A stretch of 64,000 bases of DNA, taken from NCBI GenBank assembly GCA_049596455.1, contig JBMYLP010000003.1:1-64000 (forward strand), in the 5' to 3' direction. A program made the position numbers and the translations under genes. Each line of letters starts with the position of its first letter. Within the stretch, counting starts at the first letter, position 1. The DNA is from UBA7446 sp049596455. Lineage in GTDB: Bacteria > Bacteroidota > Bacteroidia > Flavobacteriales > Flavobacteriaceae. This document shows positions 16,772-25,717 of the stretch, one piece after another. The notes below the pieces were generated by a model. The model made no database searches. It saw nothing but the letters and a program-made list of their open reading frames with translations, and was not told the origin of the DNA.

Positions 16772-17623
16772 ATGCCACGTGTTTTTCTTACCGAATGTCC
16801 ACGAGATGCCATGCAAGGCATCAAACCTTTTATCCCTACAGATGTTAAGGTTAAATACTTGCAATCCTTACTCCGTGTCGGATTTGATGTATTGGACTTT
16901 GGCAGCTTTGTGTCGCACAAAGCTGTTCCACAAATGCGTGATACGCATGAGGTTATTCAACAATTAGATTTAAGTGAGACCCAAACCAAACTGCTAGCCA
17001 TTGTTGCCAACGCTCGTGGTGCAGAAGACGCGCTATCCTATCCACAAATTGATTTTTTGGGCTATCCGTTTTCGATTTCAGAAAACTTCCAAGTTCGGAA
17101 CACCAACAAAACGATTGAAGAATCATTGCTGGTATTGGATAAAATTGCCAATCGAGTACAGCAAGTGGGTAAGGAGTTGGTGGTGTATTTGTCTATGGGA
17201 TTTGGCAATCCTTACGGCGATCCATGGAGTCCGGTATTGGTAGCTGAATGGGTAGAGCGATTGGCGCAGATGGGTATTGGTCGTATATCACTATCCGATA
17301 CAGTTGGTGTGGCGCAGCCCAAAACGATTACGGCTTTGTTTGAGCATGTGCTTTTGGCACATCCAAAGCTGTTCTTTGGAGCACACTTACACGCTAAGCC
17401 TAGCGAAGCTAATGCAAAAATCCAAGCAGCTTATGAAGGAGGTTGCCGTGCTTTTGATAGCGCCATTCGTGGTTTGGGCGGTTGTCCTATGGCAAAAGAT
17501 GAACTGACTGGAAACGTGCCTACCGAGAAGTTAATTTCTTTTTTGACCAAGCAAAAAGCCGATTTTGCACTAAATCCGCTGCATTTTGAATCGGCGTATA
17601 ACGCCTCTTTTCAGGTGAGTTGA
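16772..17623 (+). CDS. Hydroxymethylglutaryl-CoA lyase family protein
   Basis: 283 residues, TIM barrel of the HMGL-like family. It shows TECPRDAMQG (metal Asp of the usual PRDGLQ motif), DFGSFVSHKAVPQM, the metal His pair in GAHLHAKPSEA, and GLGGCPMAKDELTGN with the catalytic loop Cys. Family members split HMG-CoA to acetyl-CoA and acetoacetate in leucine or ketone-body catabolism. The N-terminal motif is more divergent than in classic enzymes, so a related aldol substrate is possible. Monocistronic. Confidence 0.82.
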   Translation: MPRVFLTECPRDAMQGIKPFIPTDVKVKYLQSLLRVGFDVLDFGSFVSHKAVPQMRDTHEVIQQLDLSETQTKLLAIVANARGAEDALSYPQIDFLGYPFSISENFQVRNTNKTIEESLLVLDKIANRVQQVGKELVVYLSMGFGNPYGDPWSPVLVAEWVERLAQMGIGRISLSDTVGVAQPKTITALFEHVLLAHPKLFFGAHLHAKPSEANAKIQAAYEGGCRAFDSAIRGLGGCPMAKDELTGNVPTEKLISFLTKQKADFALNPLHFESAYNASFQVS

Positions 17624-17745
17624 TTTCATTAAGTCAAAATTGCGTGATGCGTGGCAGGCTGTGATTTTGGATTTATTCTTTGTTTAATGAACAGTTTGAG
17701 TCTATAGCATTAGCTTCAAATTCCTCATACCGGGACTATTTTTTG

Positions 17746-17753
17746 TATATTTG
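17746..17753 (+). promoter_or_regulatory. Candidate -7 element for guaB
   Basis: TATATTTG matches TAnnTTTG and lies 26 nt before the guaB ATG. The 156 bp before guaB contain no other evident signal. Confidence 0.55.
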
Positions 17754-17779
17754 CACGCAACAATTTTTAATCCGTTGCC

Positions 17780-19252
17780 ATGCAGCCGCTTCCTTCCAAA
17801 GTCAGTAGTTTAGGTCTCACATACGATGATGTGCTTCTTGTTCCAGCGTTTTCAGAAGTCCTACCACGTGAGGTGTCTATAGTGTCAAAGTTTTCTAGAA
17901 ACATATCTTTGAACGTTCCTATTGTATCTGCAGCAATGGATACGGTAACCGAAAGTCAAATGGCAATAGCCATGGCTCGAGAAGGAGGTATAGGCGTATT
18001 GCACAAAAACATGACCATTGAAGAACAGGCAGATAAGGTTAGAAAAGTAAAGCGTTCAGAATCAGGACTAATCATAGATCCTGTTACGCTTCCCACCACA
18101 GCACTGGTTGCCGATGCCAAAAAAATCATGCCTGAATACCGTATTGGGGGAATTCCCATTGTTGATGACGCTGGTTTGCTAATAGGAATTGTAACCAACC
18201 GAGATTTACGTTTTGAAAAAAATGAAGGGCGCCCGCTTATGGAAGTCATGACCTCAGAACATTTAGTAACTGCCAAAGAAGGAATTTCAATGGCTGATGC
18301 AGAGGAGGTATTACAGGCACATAAAATTGAAAAACTTCCTGTTGTTGATAACGACAACAAACTCGTTGGATTAATTACCTTCCGTGATATTACTCGAGTT
18401 ACTATTACGCCTCAGGCAAATAAAGACACATATGGGCGACTTCGAGTTGCAGCAGCCGTTGGCGTTACTGCTGATGTTATGGACAGGGTAAACGCCTTAG
18501 CAAAATCAGGTGTTGATGCCGTTGTGGTTGATACTGCTCACGGTCACACCAAAGGGGTTGTTACCGTGCTTAAAAAAATCAAAAAAGCCTTTCCAAAAAT
18601 TGATGTGGTGGTAGGAAATATCGCTACTTCTGAAGCTGCCTCATTTTTATTGGATGCAGGTGCAGACGGCATTAAAGTGGGCATTGGACCCGGATCTATT
18701 TGTACGACTCGAATTATTGCCGGAGTTGGCTATCCACAACTTTCGGCTGTGCTGGAGGTAGCTTCCGTGCTTGCAGATACCGATGTACCTCTTATTGCAG
18801 ATGGGGGAGTGCGCTATACTGGAGATATTGTGAAAGCCATTGCTGCGGGCGCTGATTGTGTGATGTTAGGTTCGCTTCTTGCTGGAACTAAAGAATCGCC
18901 GGGTGAAACGGTAATTTACGAAGGCAGAAAGTTTAAAACCTATAGAGGTATGGGTTCAGTTGAGGCAATGAAAAAGGGCAGTAAAGACCGTTATTTTCAA
19001 GATGTTGAGGACGATATTAAAAAGCTTGTTCCAGAAGGAATTGTGGGACGTGTGCCCTACAAAGGAGAACTCAACGAAAGTATCCATCAATTTGTTGGGG
19101 GGCTTCGTGCTGGAATGGGATATTGCGGGGCAAAAGATGTTTCCACCCTACAACAAACGGCACGATTTGTGCAAATAACGGCATCGGGAATTAAAGAAAG
19201 CCATCCGCACAACGTCCAAATTACAAAGGAGGCTCCAAACTACTCTCGATAA
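17780..19252 (+). CDS. guaB: IMP dehydrogenase
   Basis: Oxidises IMP to XMP, the committed step of GMP synthesis. 490 residues: catalytic TIM barrel interrupted by two CBS domains (about residues 95-205), active-site loop GIGPGSICTTRIIAGVG with the catalytic Cys, and flap YRGMGSVEAMKKGS. Full length, normal start. It is followed after 2 bp by the first of two SurA-like genes, so the three genes are probably cotranscribed. Confidence 0.98.
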   Translation: MQPLPSKVSSLGLTYDDVLLVPAFSEVLPREVSIVSKFSRNISLNVPIVSAAMDTVTESQMAIAMAREGGIGVLHKNMTIEEQADKVRKVKRSESGLIIDPVTLPTTALVADAKKIMPEYRIGGIPIVDDAGLLIGIVTNRDLRFEKNEGRPLMEVMTSEHLVTAKEGISMADAEEVLQAHKIEKLPVVDNDNKLVGLITFRDITRVTITPQANKDTYGRLRVAAAVGVTADVMDRVNALAKSGVDAVVVDTAHGHTKGVVTVLKKIKKAFPKIDVVVGNIATSEAASFLLDAGADGIKVGIGPGSICTTRIIAGVGYPQLSAVLEVASVLADTDVPLIADGGVRYTGDIVKAIAAGADCVMLGSLLAGTKESPGETVIYEGRKFKTYRGMGSVEAMKKGSKDRYFQDVEDDIKKLVPEGIVGRVPYKGELNESIHQFVGGLRAGMGYCGAKDVSTLQQTARFVQITASGIKESHPHNVQITKEAPNYSR

Positions 19253-19254
19253 AT

Positions 19255-20097
19255 ATGCGCATTGTTCTGTTGTCTTTTTTGACGCTAGTTACAACCTGTA
19301 GGCTGGATAAACCATCTTCTGACAGCGTGATTGCTCGTGTAAACGATCAATACTTATATCAATCAGAAATTTTGGAAAACATTGGCGAAAATCTTTCGGC
19401 TGCTGACAGTGCTTCGATTGTACAGAACTACATCAATACATGGGCAAAAGAGCAGTTGCTCCTAGACAAAGCGGTATTTAATTTAAATGCCGCAAAACAA
19501 AAAGATTTGGAGGCTTTGATTCGGCGTTATCGAAATGATTTGTTTATCAAAACCTATCAAGAAGAGTGGCTAAAAGCACGTGTAGATACATTGGTTACAG
19601 ATGCAGAAATAGAAGCGTATTACAAAGAAAATAAACAAAATTTCAAATTGCATCAAGACCTTGTGCGCGGACGCTACATTAAGTTGTCTTCTTCGAATTT
19701 TAATAAATCAAGCGTAAGCAGTGCCCTTCGCCGATTTAATAATGAAGACCGTACGTATCTGGATTCCATTTCACTCCAATTTAACAGCGTGCTTTTAAAC
19801 GATTCCATATGGCTTAGGCCCCAAACTTTTTTTGGTCGTCTTAATCGTCCTACACCTGATGCTTATGAGCGTTTTTTAAAAAGTAATCGATTTTTTGAAA
19901 TTGAAGATTCTTTAGACCTATATTTGGTCTTTGTTGAGGAAGTGAGGCGTCGAAATGAAGTAGCACCTGTTTCGCATGTTCGATCAACATTAAAACAAAT
20001 CATGCTGAACAAGCGTAAGCTAGATATGTTGCGTCAGTTTGACCGCGATATTTTAGACGAGGCTGTTAAAGAAAATATTTTTGAACAATATGAATAA
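19255..20097 (+). CDS. SurA/PpiC N-terminal-like envelope protein
   Basis: 280 residues. A short hydrophobic N-terminus (MRIVLLSFLTLVTTC) looks like a signal sequence, possibly a lipoprotein with Cys15, although the lipobox is imperfect. DSVIARVNDQYLYQSEIL resembles the N-terminal chaperone segment of SurA. A long helical region with NLFIKTYQEEWL-like helices and AEIEAYYKENKQNFKL follows, but no complete parvulin domain is evident. Probably an outer-membrane protein chaperone partner of the next gene, which overlaps it by 8 bp. Confidence 0.65.
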   Translation: MRIVLLSFLTLVTTCRLDKPSSDSVIARVNDQYLYQSEILENIGENLSAADSASIVQNYINTWAKEQLLLDKAVFNLNAAKQKDLEALIRRYRNDLFIKTYQEEWLKARVDTLVTDAEIEAYYKENKQNFKLHQDLVRGRYIKLSSSNFNKSSVSSALRRFNNEDRTYLDSISLQFNSVLLNDSIWLRPQTFFGRLNRPTPDAYERFLKSNRFFEIEDSLDLYLVFVEEVRRRNEVAPVSHVRSTLKQIMLNKRKLDMLRQFDRDILDEAVKENIFEQYE

Positions 20098-21454
20098 AAT
20101 TTTCCCCCTTTTTTGTTTGCTGGTTGGTTTTTTTGCCCATGCTCAATCTCAAGACAATACGAAAACCAGACTCAAGATTGATGGCGTTACTGCCGTAGTT
20201 GGCGATTATGTAATCTTAGATTCTGATATTGATAAGGCGTATATTGATTTACAGTCGCAAGGGGTTTCTACTACCGACATTTCACGGTGCAGTTTGCTTG
20301 GGAAATTGATGGAAGACAAACTATATGCGCACCACGCCGAGCAAGATAGTATTGAAGTCAGCAATGACGACATTAATAACTACGTTGAGCAAACCATTGA
20401 CTACTTTGTACAACAGTTAGGGGATATGGAGAAGGTTCTTGAATTTTATAAAAAGAAAGACGAGCAAAGCTTTAGAAACGAACTGTTTGAGGTAAACCGT
20501 ATTCAGCAGCTTTCCCAACGCATGCAGTCAAAAATTGTGGAAGATGTAGAGGTTACCCCAGATGAGGTTAAAGTGTTTTTTAATGCTATTCCTAAAGAAG
20601 ACTTACCCATTTTTGGTTCTGAATTGGAGATTGCCCAAATTGTCGTGGAACCCAATGTTACTCCTGAGGAAGAAAAGCGCATTATTGAGCAATTGGAAAC
20701 CATGCGAAATGATGTACTCGAAAACGGCTCTTCGTTTGCCTCAAAAGCCATCTTATACTCTCAAGATCCTGGCTCTCGTTCTCGCGGTGGTCGCTATACG
20801 CTAGACCGAAAGCGCCCTCAAATGGTAAAGGAGTTTAGAGAACAAGCCTATCGTTTACAAGAGGGCGAAATTTCGCAACCTTTTAAGACCGATTTTGGTT
20901 GGCACATTGTGACAGTTGACAAAATTAGAGGTCGTCAAATAGATGTGCGTCACGTATTGCTAACACCTACCGTTTCTAACGCTGCATTGGGCGAATCTCA
21001 AAATGAACTAAAACTTATCAAAAAGCGTATTGAAGACGGTGAGATTACATTTGCACAAGCTGCTAGAGAATTTTCAGACGATCAAATAACCCGTGCTAAT
21101 GGCGGGGTTTTAATCAACCCCTCTACTGGTGACACCCGGTTTGAATTGACCAAATTAGACCCGCAACTATACAATCAAATTTTAAAGCTAGAAGACAACG
21201 AAATTTCAATTCCCATTTTGGAAGAAGATCGCTCGGGCAATAAAAAATACAAAATTGTTATGGTCACCAACCGCTTTAATGAGCACGTGGCTGACTATGC
21301 CCAAGACTATGTTCGGATTAAAGATTTGGCGCTCAAGGAAAAGCAATTAAAAGCCATTGAAAAATGGATGTCTGATAAAATTTCAGACACTTATATCAGT
21401 GTAAATCGCGCTAGTCAATCTTGTGATTTTGCCAACAATTGGCTGAAAAAATAA
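20090..21454 (+). CDS. SurA-like peptidyl-prolyl isomerase
   Basis: 454 residues from ATG 20090, with a signal peptide ending FFAHAQ. N-terminal SurA chaperone domain (DGVTAVVGDYVILDSDIDKAY), then two parvulin-like regions: one around LEIAQIVVEPNVTPEE to the GWHIVTVDKIRGRQ motif, and a second from IDVRHVLLTP. Expected to help fold outer-membrane beta-barrel proteins in the periplasm. Overlaps the preceding related gene by 8 bp; together they may be the envelope chaperone module of an operon headed by guaB. Confidence 0.88.
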   Translation: MNKIFPLFCLLVGFFAHAQSQDNTKTRLKIDGVTAVVGDYVILDSDIDKAYIDLQSQGVSTTDISRCSLLGKLMEDKLYAHHAEQDSIEVSNDDINNYVEQTIDYFVQQLGDMEKVLEFYKKKDEQSFRNELFEVNRIQQLSQRMQSKIVEDVEVTPDEVKVFFNAIPKEDLPIFGSELEIAQIVVEPNVTPEEEKRIIEQLETMRNDVLENGSSFASKAILYSQDPGSRSRGGRYTLDRKRPQMVKEFREQAYRLQEGEISQPFKTDFGWHIVTVDKIRGRQIDVRHVLLTPTVSNAALGESQNELKLIKKRIEDGEITFAQAAREFSDDQITRANGGVLINPSTGDTRFELTKLDPQLYNQILKLEDNEISIPILEEDRSGNKKYKIVMVTNRFNEHVADYAQDYVRIKDLALKEKQLKAIEKWMSDKISDTYISVNRASQSCDFANNWLKK

Positions 21455-21469
21455 TTACCTATTTCTAGG

Positions 21470-21501
21470 TTAGGCAGTTCATAGCCAAATACTTAATTTT
21501 G
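21470..21501 (+). promoter_or_regulatory. Candidate promoter of the CcsBA gene
   Basis: TTAGG at 21470-21474, exactly 19 nt of spacer, then TAATTTTG at 21494-21501 (TAnnTTTG). The start codon follows 13 nt later. Confidence 0.5.
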
Positions 21502-21514
21502 TAAAAAACTTGCC

Positions 21515-24500
21515 ATGAACACAGCACAAAGGTTGCTATCTATTCTATTTTCTACCCGTCTTACAGCCGTACTTTTTATTTTATTTTCCGTAGCTATGGG
21601 CATCGGTACTTTTGTAGAAAGTGCTCACGATACTGCCACAGCACGTATTTGGATTTACAATGCCTGGTGGTTTGAGCTAATGATGTTGTTTTTTGTGGTA
21701 AATTTTATGGGAAATATCAATAGATATCGCCTTCTGCGATGGGAAAAATGGCCACTCCTTTTGTTGCACTTATCATGGATTTTAATCATCATTGGTGCAG
21801 GGATTACGCGCTACATTGGTTATGAAGGCGTTATGCCTATTCGAGAAGGGGAGCGCACAAATGCATTTCTTACAGAAAAAACGTATTTATCTGTATTTAT
21901 TGATGGCGAAATTGACGGCGAGCCTCGCCGAAAATTATTAGAAAATGACGTACTGTTTTCCGAGGCTGCGGATAATACTTTTACATGGCGTAGCGATTTT
22001 AATACTATTCCTGTTTCCATCAGTTATGTTGATTTTATAAAAGGCGCTGAAGAAGGCTTGGTTGAAGACCCTAACGGAGATTTTTATTTAAAAATTGTTG
22101 AGGCTGGCGATGGCAATCGCCACGATCACTTCCTTAAAATGGGAGAGGTGGCAAGTATTCACAACATCTTGTTTGCCTTTAATGCCTACACCAAAGGCGC
22201 TATCAATATTACCTTCGAAAACGATAACTATTCTATTGAATCCCCATTTGAAGGGTCGTTTTTACGCATGGCAGATCAACAACAAGGTGCTTTAGCTGCT
22301 AACACAAAACAACCCCTACAGTTGCGGTCTTTGTACAGTACGGCGGGAATGCAGTTTGTTTTCCCAGAGCCAGCTGTGCGAGGCACATATCAAATTGTTA
22401 GGGCAGAAGACCCTGAAAATGCTCCTCAAGATGCCCTAACGGTTTCTGTTGAAGCAAATGGCGAACAACAGCAACTTAGTGTTTTGGGCGCAAAAGGTGT
22501 TGCCAATGCGCCAGTCCGCGTTTCGGTTGGTGGTTTGGAGTTTTGGGTTAAATATGGTTCCAAAGAATATGAATTGCCTTTTTCGTTGCGACTTAACGAT
22601 TTTATTGCTGAAAAATACCCAGGAACCGAAAAAAGTTACAGTAGTTTTATGAGCAAGGTTACCGTACTTGACGACCCTACTTTTGATTATGATATTTACA
22701 TGAATCATATTTTAAATCATAAAGGATACCGCTTTTTTCAGGCTTCTTTTGACCCTGACGAAAAAGGTACGGTCTTGTCTGTAAACCACGATGCGCTAGG
22801 AACCGGTGTTACGTATGCAGGCTATTTTCTGCTTTATATCGGATTGATGGGCTTAATGTTTTTTGGAAAAACACGCTTTAAAAAGTTGGCTAAAATGCTA
22901 GAGGATATTCGCTTAAAGAAGGCGGCATTAGGGTTGATTTTTGTTTTGGGATGTGGTATTGCCACGGCACAAGATCACGAGCATAATCTTCCAACCTTCG
23001 ATGCAGACTCCGTACTATTGGCAGACGCCATTGATGCACAGCAAGCTGCAAAATTTGGTGCGCTTGTCATTCAAGATACTGGCGGACGTATGAAACCCGC
23101 CAATACATTTGCATCTGAATTGGTGCGAAAAGTAAGTAAGTCGGATCACTATAAATCTCTTGACGCGAACCAAGTGTTGCTTTCTATGACCCAAAATCCG
23201 TTATTGTGGTATCAAGTGCCCTTTGTGTATTTGAAACGAGGAAATGATAGCTTACGTACTTTGATTGGAGTAGATAAAAAAGCGAAGTACGCAGCATTTG
23301 CTAATTTTTTTGATGCATCTGGAAATTATAAGTTGGCCCCCATGCTTGAAAGCGCGTATAAATCTGTCACTCCCAATCAATTTCAAAAAGACTTTATCGA
23401 AACAGACCGGAAAATAAACCTGTTGTTTTCAGCATTGGAAGGAAAAGTATTGCGCATTTTCCCTGTACCAAATGATGAAAATAACCGCTGGATTTCGTTG
23501 CCAGAGGTTGCTGAAATACAATTACAAGGCGTTGATTCACTCTATGTAAACAATGTAATACCGCTGTATTTTGCATCGCTAAGGCAAGCAAAAACCACAC
23601 AAGATTATACCCAAGCAGACCAATTGCTAGAAAGCCTAAAAGGCTATCAACAAAAGTATGGCGCAGCTGTGATGCCTTCTGAAAAACAGATAGAAGCCGA
23701 GGTGCTTTACAATAAGTATGACATTTTCAAGCGTTTGTTCAGTTGGTATATGTATGCTGGAACATTGCTGTTTTTTGTGTTGATTGCACAAATGCTATAT
23801 GACGTTCGTTTTCTACGAGGTGTGGTAAAAATACTTGTAGGTGTCATTGCATTGCTTTTTGTATTGCACACTGGTGGGCTAGTGGCACGTTGGTATATTT
23901 CTGGACATGCGCCTTGGAGCGATGCCTACGAGTCCATGATATATGTGGCATGGGCAACCATGGGCATGGGATTGGCTTTTGGTAGAAAATCAAACCTTAC
24001 GATTGCTGCAACGGCTTTTGTGGCGTCCATGATTTTGATGATTGCGCATTGGAATTGGATGGATCCAGAAATAGCAAATCTAGTGCCTGTGTTGGATAGC
24101 TATTGGTTGATGATTCACGTGGCGGTGATTGTAGGCAGCTACGGACCTTTTGCACTTGGTATGATTTTAGGCGTTATAGCAATGATATTGATGCTTATCA
24201 CCACTAAAAAAACTGCTGAAAAAATGCGTTTGCATATTGCCGAGCTTACGGTTGTAAATGAACTTGCCCTAACGGTGGGATTGATTATGCTAACTATTGG
24301 TAATTTTTTGGGTGGACAATGGGCAAACGAAAGTTGGGGACGCTATTGGGGTTGGGACCCAAAAGAAACCTGGGCACTGATAAGTATTTTGGTATATGCC
24401 TTTGTGCTACATATGCGTTTGGTTCCTGGACTTCGTGGAAAGTGGATATTTAGTTTGGCGTCGGTGGTGGCGTTTGCAAGCATCATGATGACGTATTTTG

Positions 24501-24646
24501 GGGTGAATTTTTATCTTACAGGATTGCATTCCTATGCAAGTGGCGATAAAGTCATAACGCCTAATTTTGTGTATTATGCGACAGCGTTTGTAGCATTATT
24601 GGGTACATTATCTTATGGAAAAGCAAAAAAATACTTTTCAAAATAG
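21515..24646 (+). CDS. CcsB-CcsA fusion, system II cytochrome c synthase
   Basis: Exports heme and attaches it to apocytochromes c. 1043 residues: an N-terminal ResB/CcsB part with membrane helices in the first ~110 residues, a large soluble domain, a helix near 430-450, a second hydrophobic segment near 465-485 (GLIFVLGCGIATAQ), another soluble domain, and a C-terminal CcsA part with about eight helices. The tryptophan-rich heme-handling WWD motif (WGRYWGWDPKETWALI, about 935-950) and flanking His residues are present. The fused form is usual for Bacteroidetes. The next small gene overlaps it by 32 bp. Confidence 0.92.
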   Translation: MNTAQRLLSILFSTRLTAVLFILFSVAMGIGTFVESAHDTATARIWIYNAWWFELMMLFFVVNFMGNINRYRLLRWEKWPLLLLHLSWILIIIGAGITRYIGYEGVMPIREGERTNAFLTEKTYLSVFIDGEIDGEPRRKLLENDVLFSEAADNTFTWRSDFNTIPVSISYVDFIKGAEEGLVEDPNGDFYLKIVEAGDGNRHDHFLKMGEVASIHNILFAFNAYTKGAINITFENDNYSIESPFEGSFLRMADQQQGALAANTKQPLQLRSLYSTAGMQFVFPEPAVRGTYQIVRAEDPENAPQDALTVSVEANGEQQQLSVLGAKGVANAPVRVSVGGLEFWVKYGSKEYELPFSLRLNDFIAEKYPGTEKSYSSFMSKVTVLDDPTFDYDIYMNHILNHKGYRFFQASFDPDEKGTVLSVNHDALGTGVTYAGYFLLYIGLMGLMFFGKTRFKKLAKMLEDIRLKKAALGLIFVLGCGIATAQDHEHNLPTFDADSVLLADAIDAQQAAKFGALVIQDTGGRMKPANTFASELVRKVSKSDHYKSLDANQVLLSMTQNPLLWYQVPFVYLKRGNDSLRTLIGVDKKAKYAAFANFFDASGNYKLAPMLESAYKSVTPNQFQKDFIETDRKINLLFSALEGKVLRIFPVPNDENNRWISLPEVAEIQLQGVDSLYVNNVIPLYFASLRQAKTTQDYTQADQLLESLKGYQQKYGAAVMPSEKQIEAEVLYNKYDIFKRLFSWYMYAGTLLFFVLIAQMLYDVRFLRGVVKILVGVIALLFVLHTGGLVARWYISGHAPWSDAYESMIYVAWATMGMGLAFGRKSNLTIAATAFVASMILMIAHWNWMDPEIANLVPVLDSYWLMIHVAVIVGSYGPFALGMILGVIAMILMLITTKKTAEKMRLHIAELTVVNELALTVGLIMLTIGNFLGGQWANESWGRYWGWDPKETWALISILVYAFVLHMRLVPGLRGKWIFSLASVVAFASIMMTYFGVNFYLTGLHSYASGDKVITPNFVYYATAFVALLGTLSYGKAKKYFSK

Positions 24647-24836
24647 TCTGCGTTGGTGGTTGTACTCTGTGGGCGGTTTGGTGCTTATTGGCACAGGACT
24701 CAGCGTACTTGGCGAAGCCATAATTGCCAAAAGCAATGGTGAGGCATGGTTTTTGGTCGGTACATTGGCATTGATATTAGTTAATTCGGGAATATGTTTG
24801 GTAGCAGGAGCCGTTATCCTTCGATTAAAAAAATAG
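24615..24836 (+). CDS. Small two-helix membrane protein
   Basis: 73 residues with two hydrophobic segments (SVGGLVLIGTGLSVLGEAII and FLVGTLALILVNSGICLVAG) separated by a short polar loop, and a basic C-terminus. No known family recognised. It overlaps the CcsBA gene at its start and the next gene at its end, so it is probably translated with them. A helper role in cytochrome c assembly is possible but unproven. Confidence 0.6.
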   Translation: MEKQKNTFQNSLRWWLYSVGGLVLIGTGLSVLGEAIIAKSNGEAWFLVGTLALILVNSGICLVAGAVILRLKK

Positions 24837-25444
24837 TACTTACAACCTTGTTGTTTGGAAGTGTTCTTTTTGCACAAGAGCAAAAAGGAGGAACCGCTTT
24901 ACCATTACCCAATACACCAACTCCGAATTACGGCTTACTAATCCCTGAGGAAAAAGTTGAGGATTACTCTTTTTTAAACAACCCTAAAGAAGATAACCGC
25001 TCCATGATGGACAACGAAAAATTCATTGACCCAGGTAAAAAGTATTTAAAGAAACTCAACATAGAAGGCTCTATTTCAAAAGACACCTATTTGGGCGATG
25101 TGCATTTAGGAGATATGATTACGTTTTCAAAAAGTGCTCAAATACTTCTTCGTGATTTTGGCAGAGAAGATGGCGATTTTGTTCGCATACTTGTAAATGA
25201 TAAGGAAGTAATACCAGAGTTAATGCTAAAAAATCAATTTTTCACGCTTAAACTTCCTTTGCAAGAAGGATTTAATAAAATTGAATTTCAAGCACTCAAT
25301 CAAGGTGCGTTGTACCCTAATACAGCTGAACTCCGCATGTATGACGATTTAGGGGCACCCCTCGCCATTCATAATTGGAATTTATCTAAGGGCGCAAAAG
25401 CAACCATTATCCTCGTTAAGGAAGGAGATAGGCTTCGAAAATAA
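24794..25444 (+). CDS. Secreted protein of unknown function
   Basis: 216 residues. After a basic N-terminal stretch, KKIVLTTLLFGSVLFAQEQ is a signal peptide. The mature part contains a proline-rich segment, then a probable beta-sandwich (TYLGDVHLGDMITFSKSAQ, FVRILVNDKEVIP, FTLKLPLQEGFNKIEFQALN). This reads like a small carbohydrate- or surface-associated domain; I do not recognise a named family. The start at 24794 overlaps the previous gene by 43 bp. A later start nearer the signal peptide is conceivable, but no better Met is present. Confidence 0.65.
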   Translation: MFGSRSRYPSIKKIVLTTLLFGSVLFAQEQKGGTALPLPNTPTPNYGLLIPEEKVEDYSFLNNPKEDNRSMMDNEKFIDPGKKYLKKLNIEGSISKDTYLGDVHLGDMITFSKSAQILLRDFGREDGDFVRILVNDKEVIPELMLKNQFFTLKLPLQEGFNKIEFQALNQGALYPNTAELRMYDDLGAPLAIHNWNLSKGAKATIILVKEGDRLRK

Positions 25445-25717
25445 TAGTTTTAGGAGTCAAATAGCGATACATATTTTTTGCATTAACAAACAAGCAAAAT
25501 TCACATGTTGTTCCTTAAAAAATACGCATAAAACAATCAACTTTCTTTACGCAAAAATTAACGAATATTTCAATAAAATTATTTAAATTAAAATATGTTA
25601 TTTAATTTGCAACATTATTATTAAAAAAACGTACTAAAACACACACTTTTACTAAAAGATTATTTAGTTAAAACTATTTACTGTAAAATTGGTCTAAACT
25701 GTATTAAATAAATTTAA

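Noticed and set aside
25445..25717. Small gene or RNA in the gap before DUF1800
   Set aside because: The 273 bp are AT-rich with no ORF, clear hairpin or exact TAnnTTTG promoter; I see nothing supportable there.
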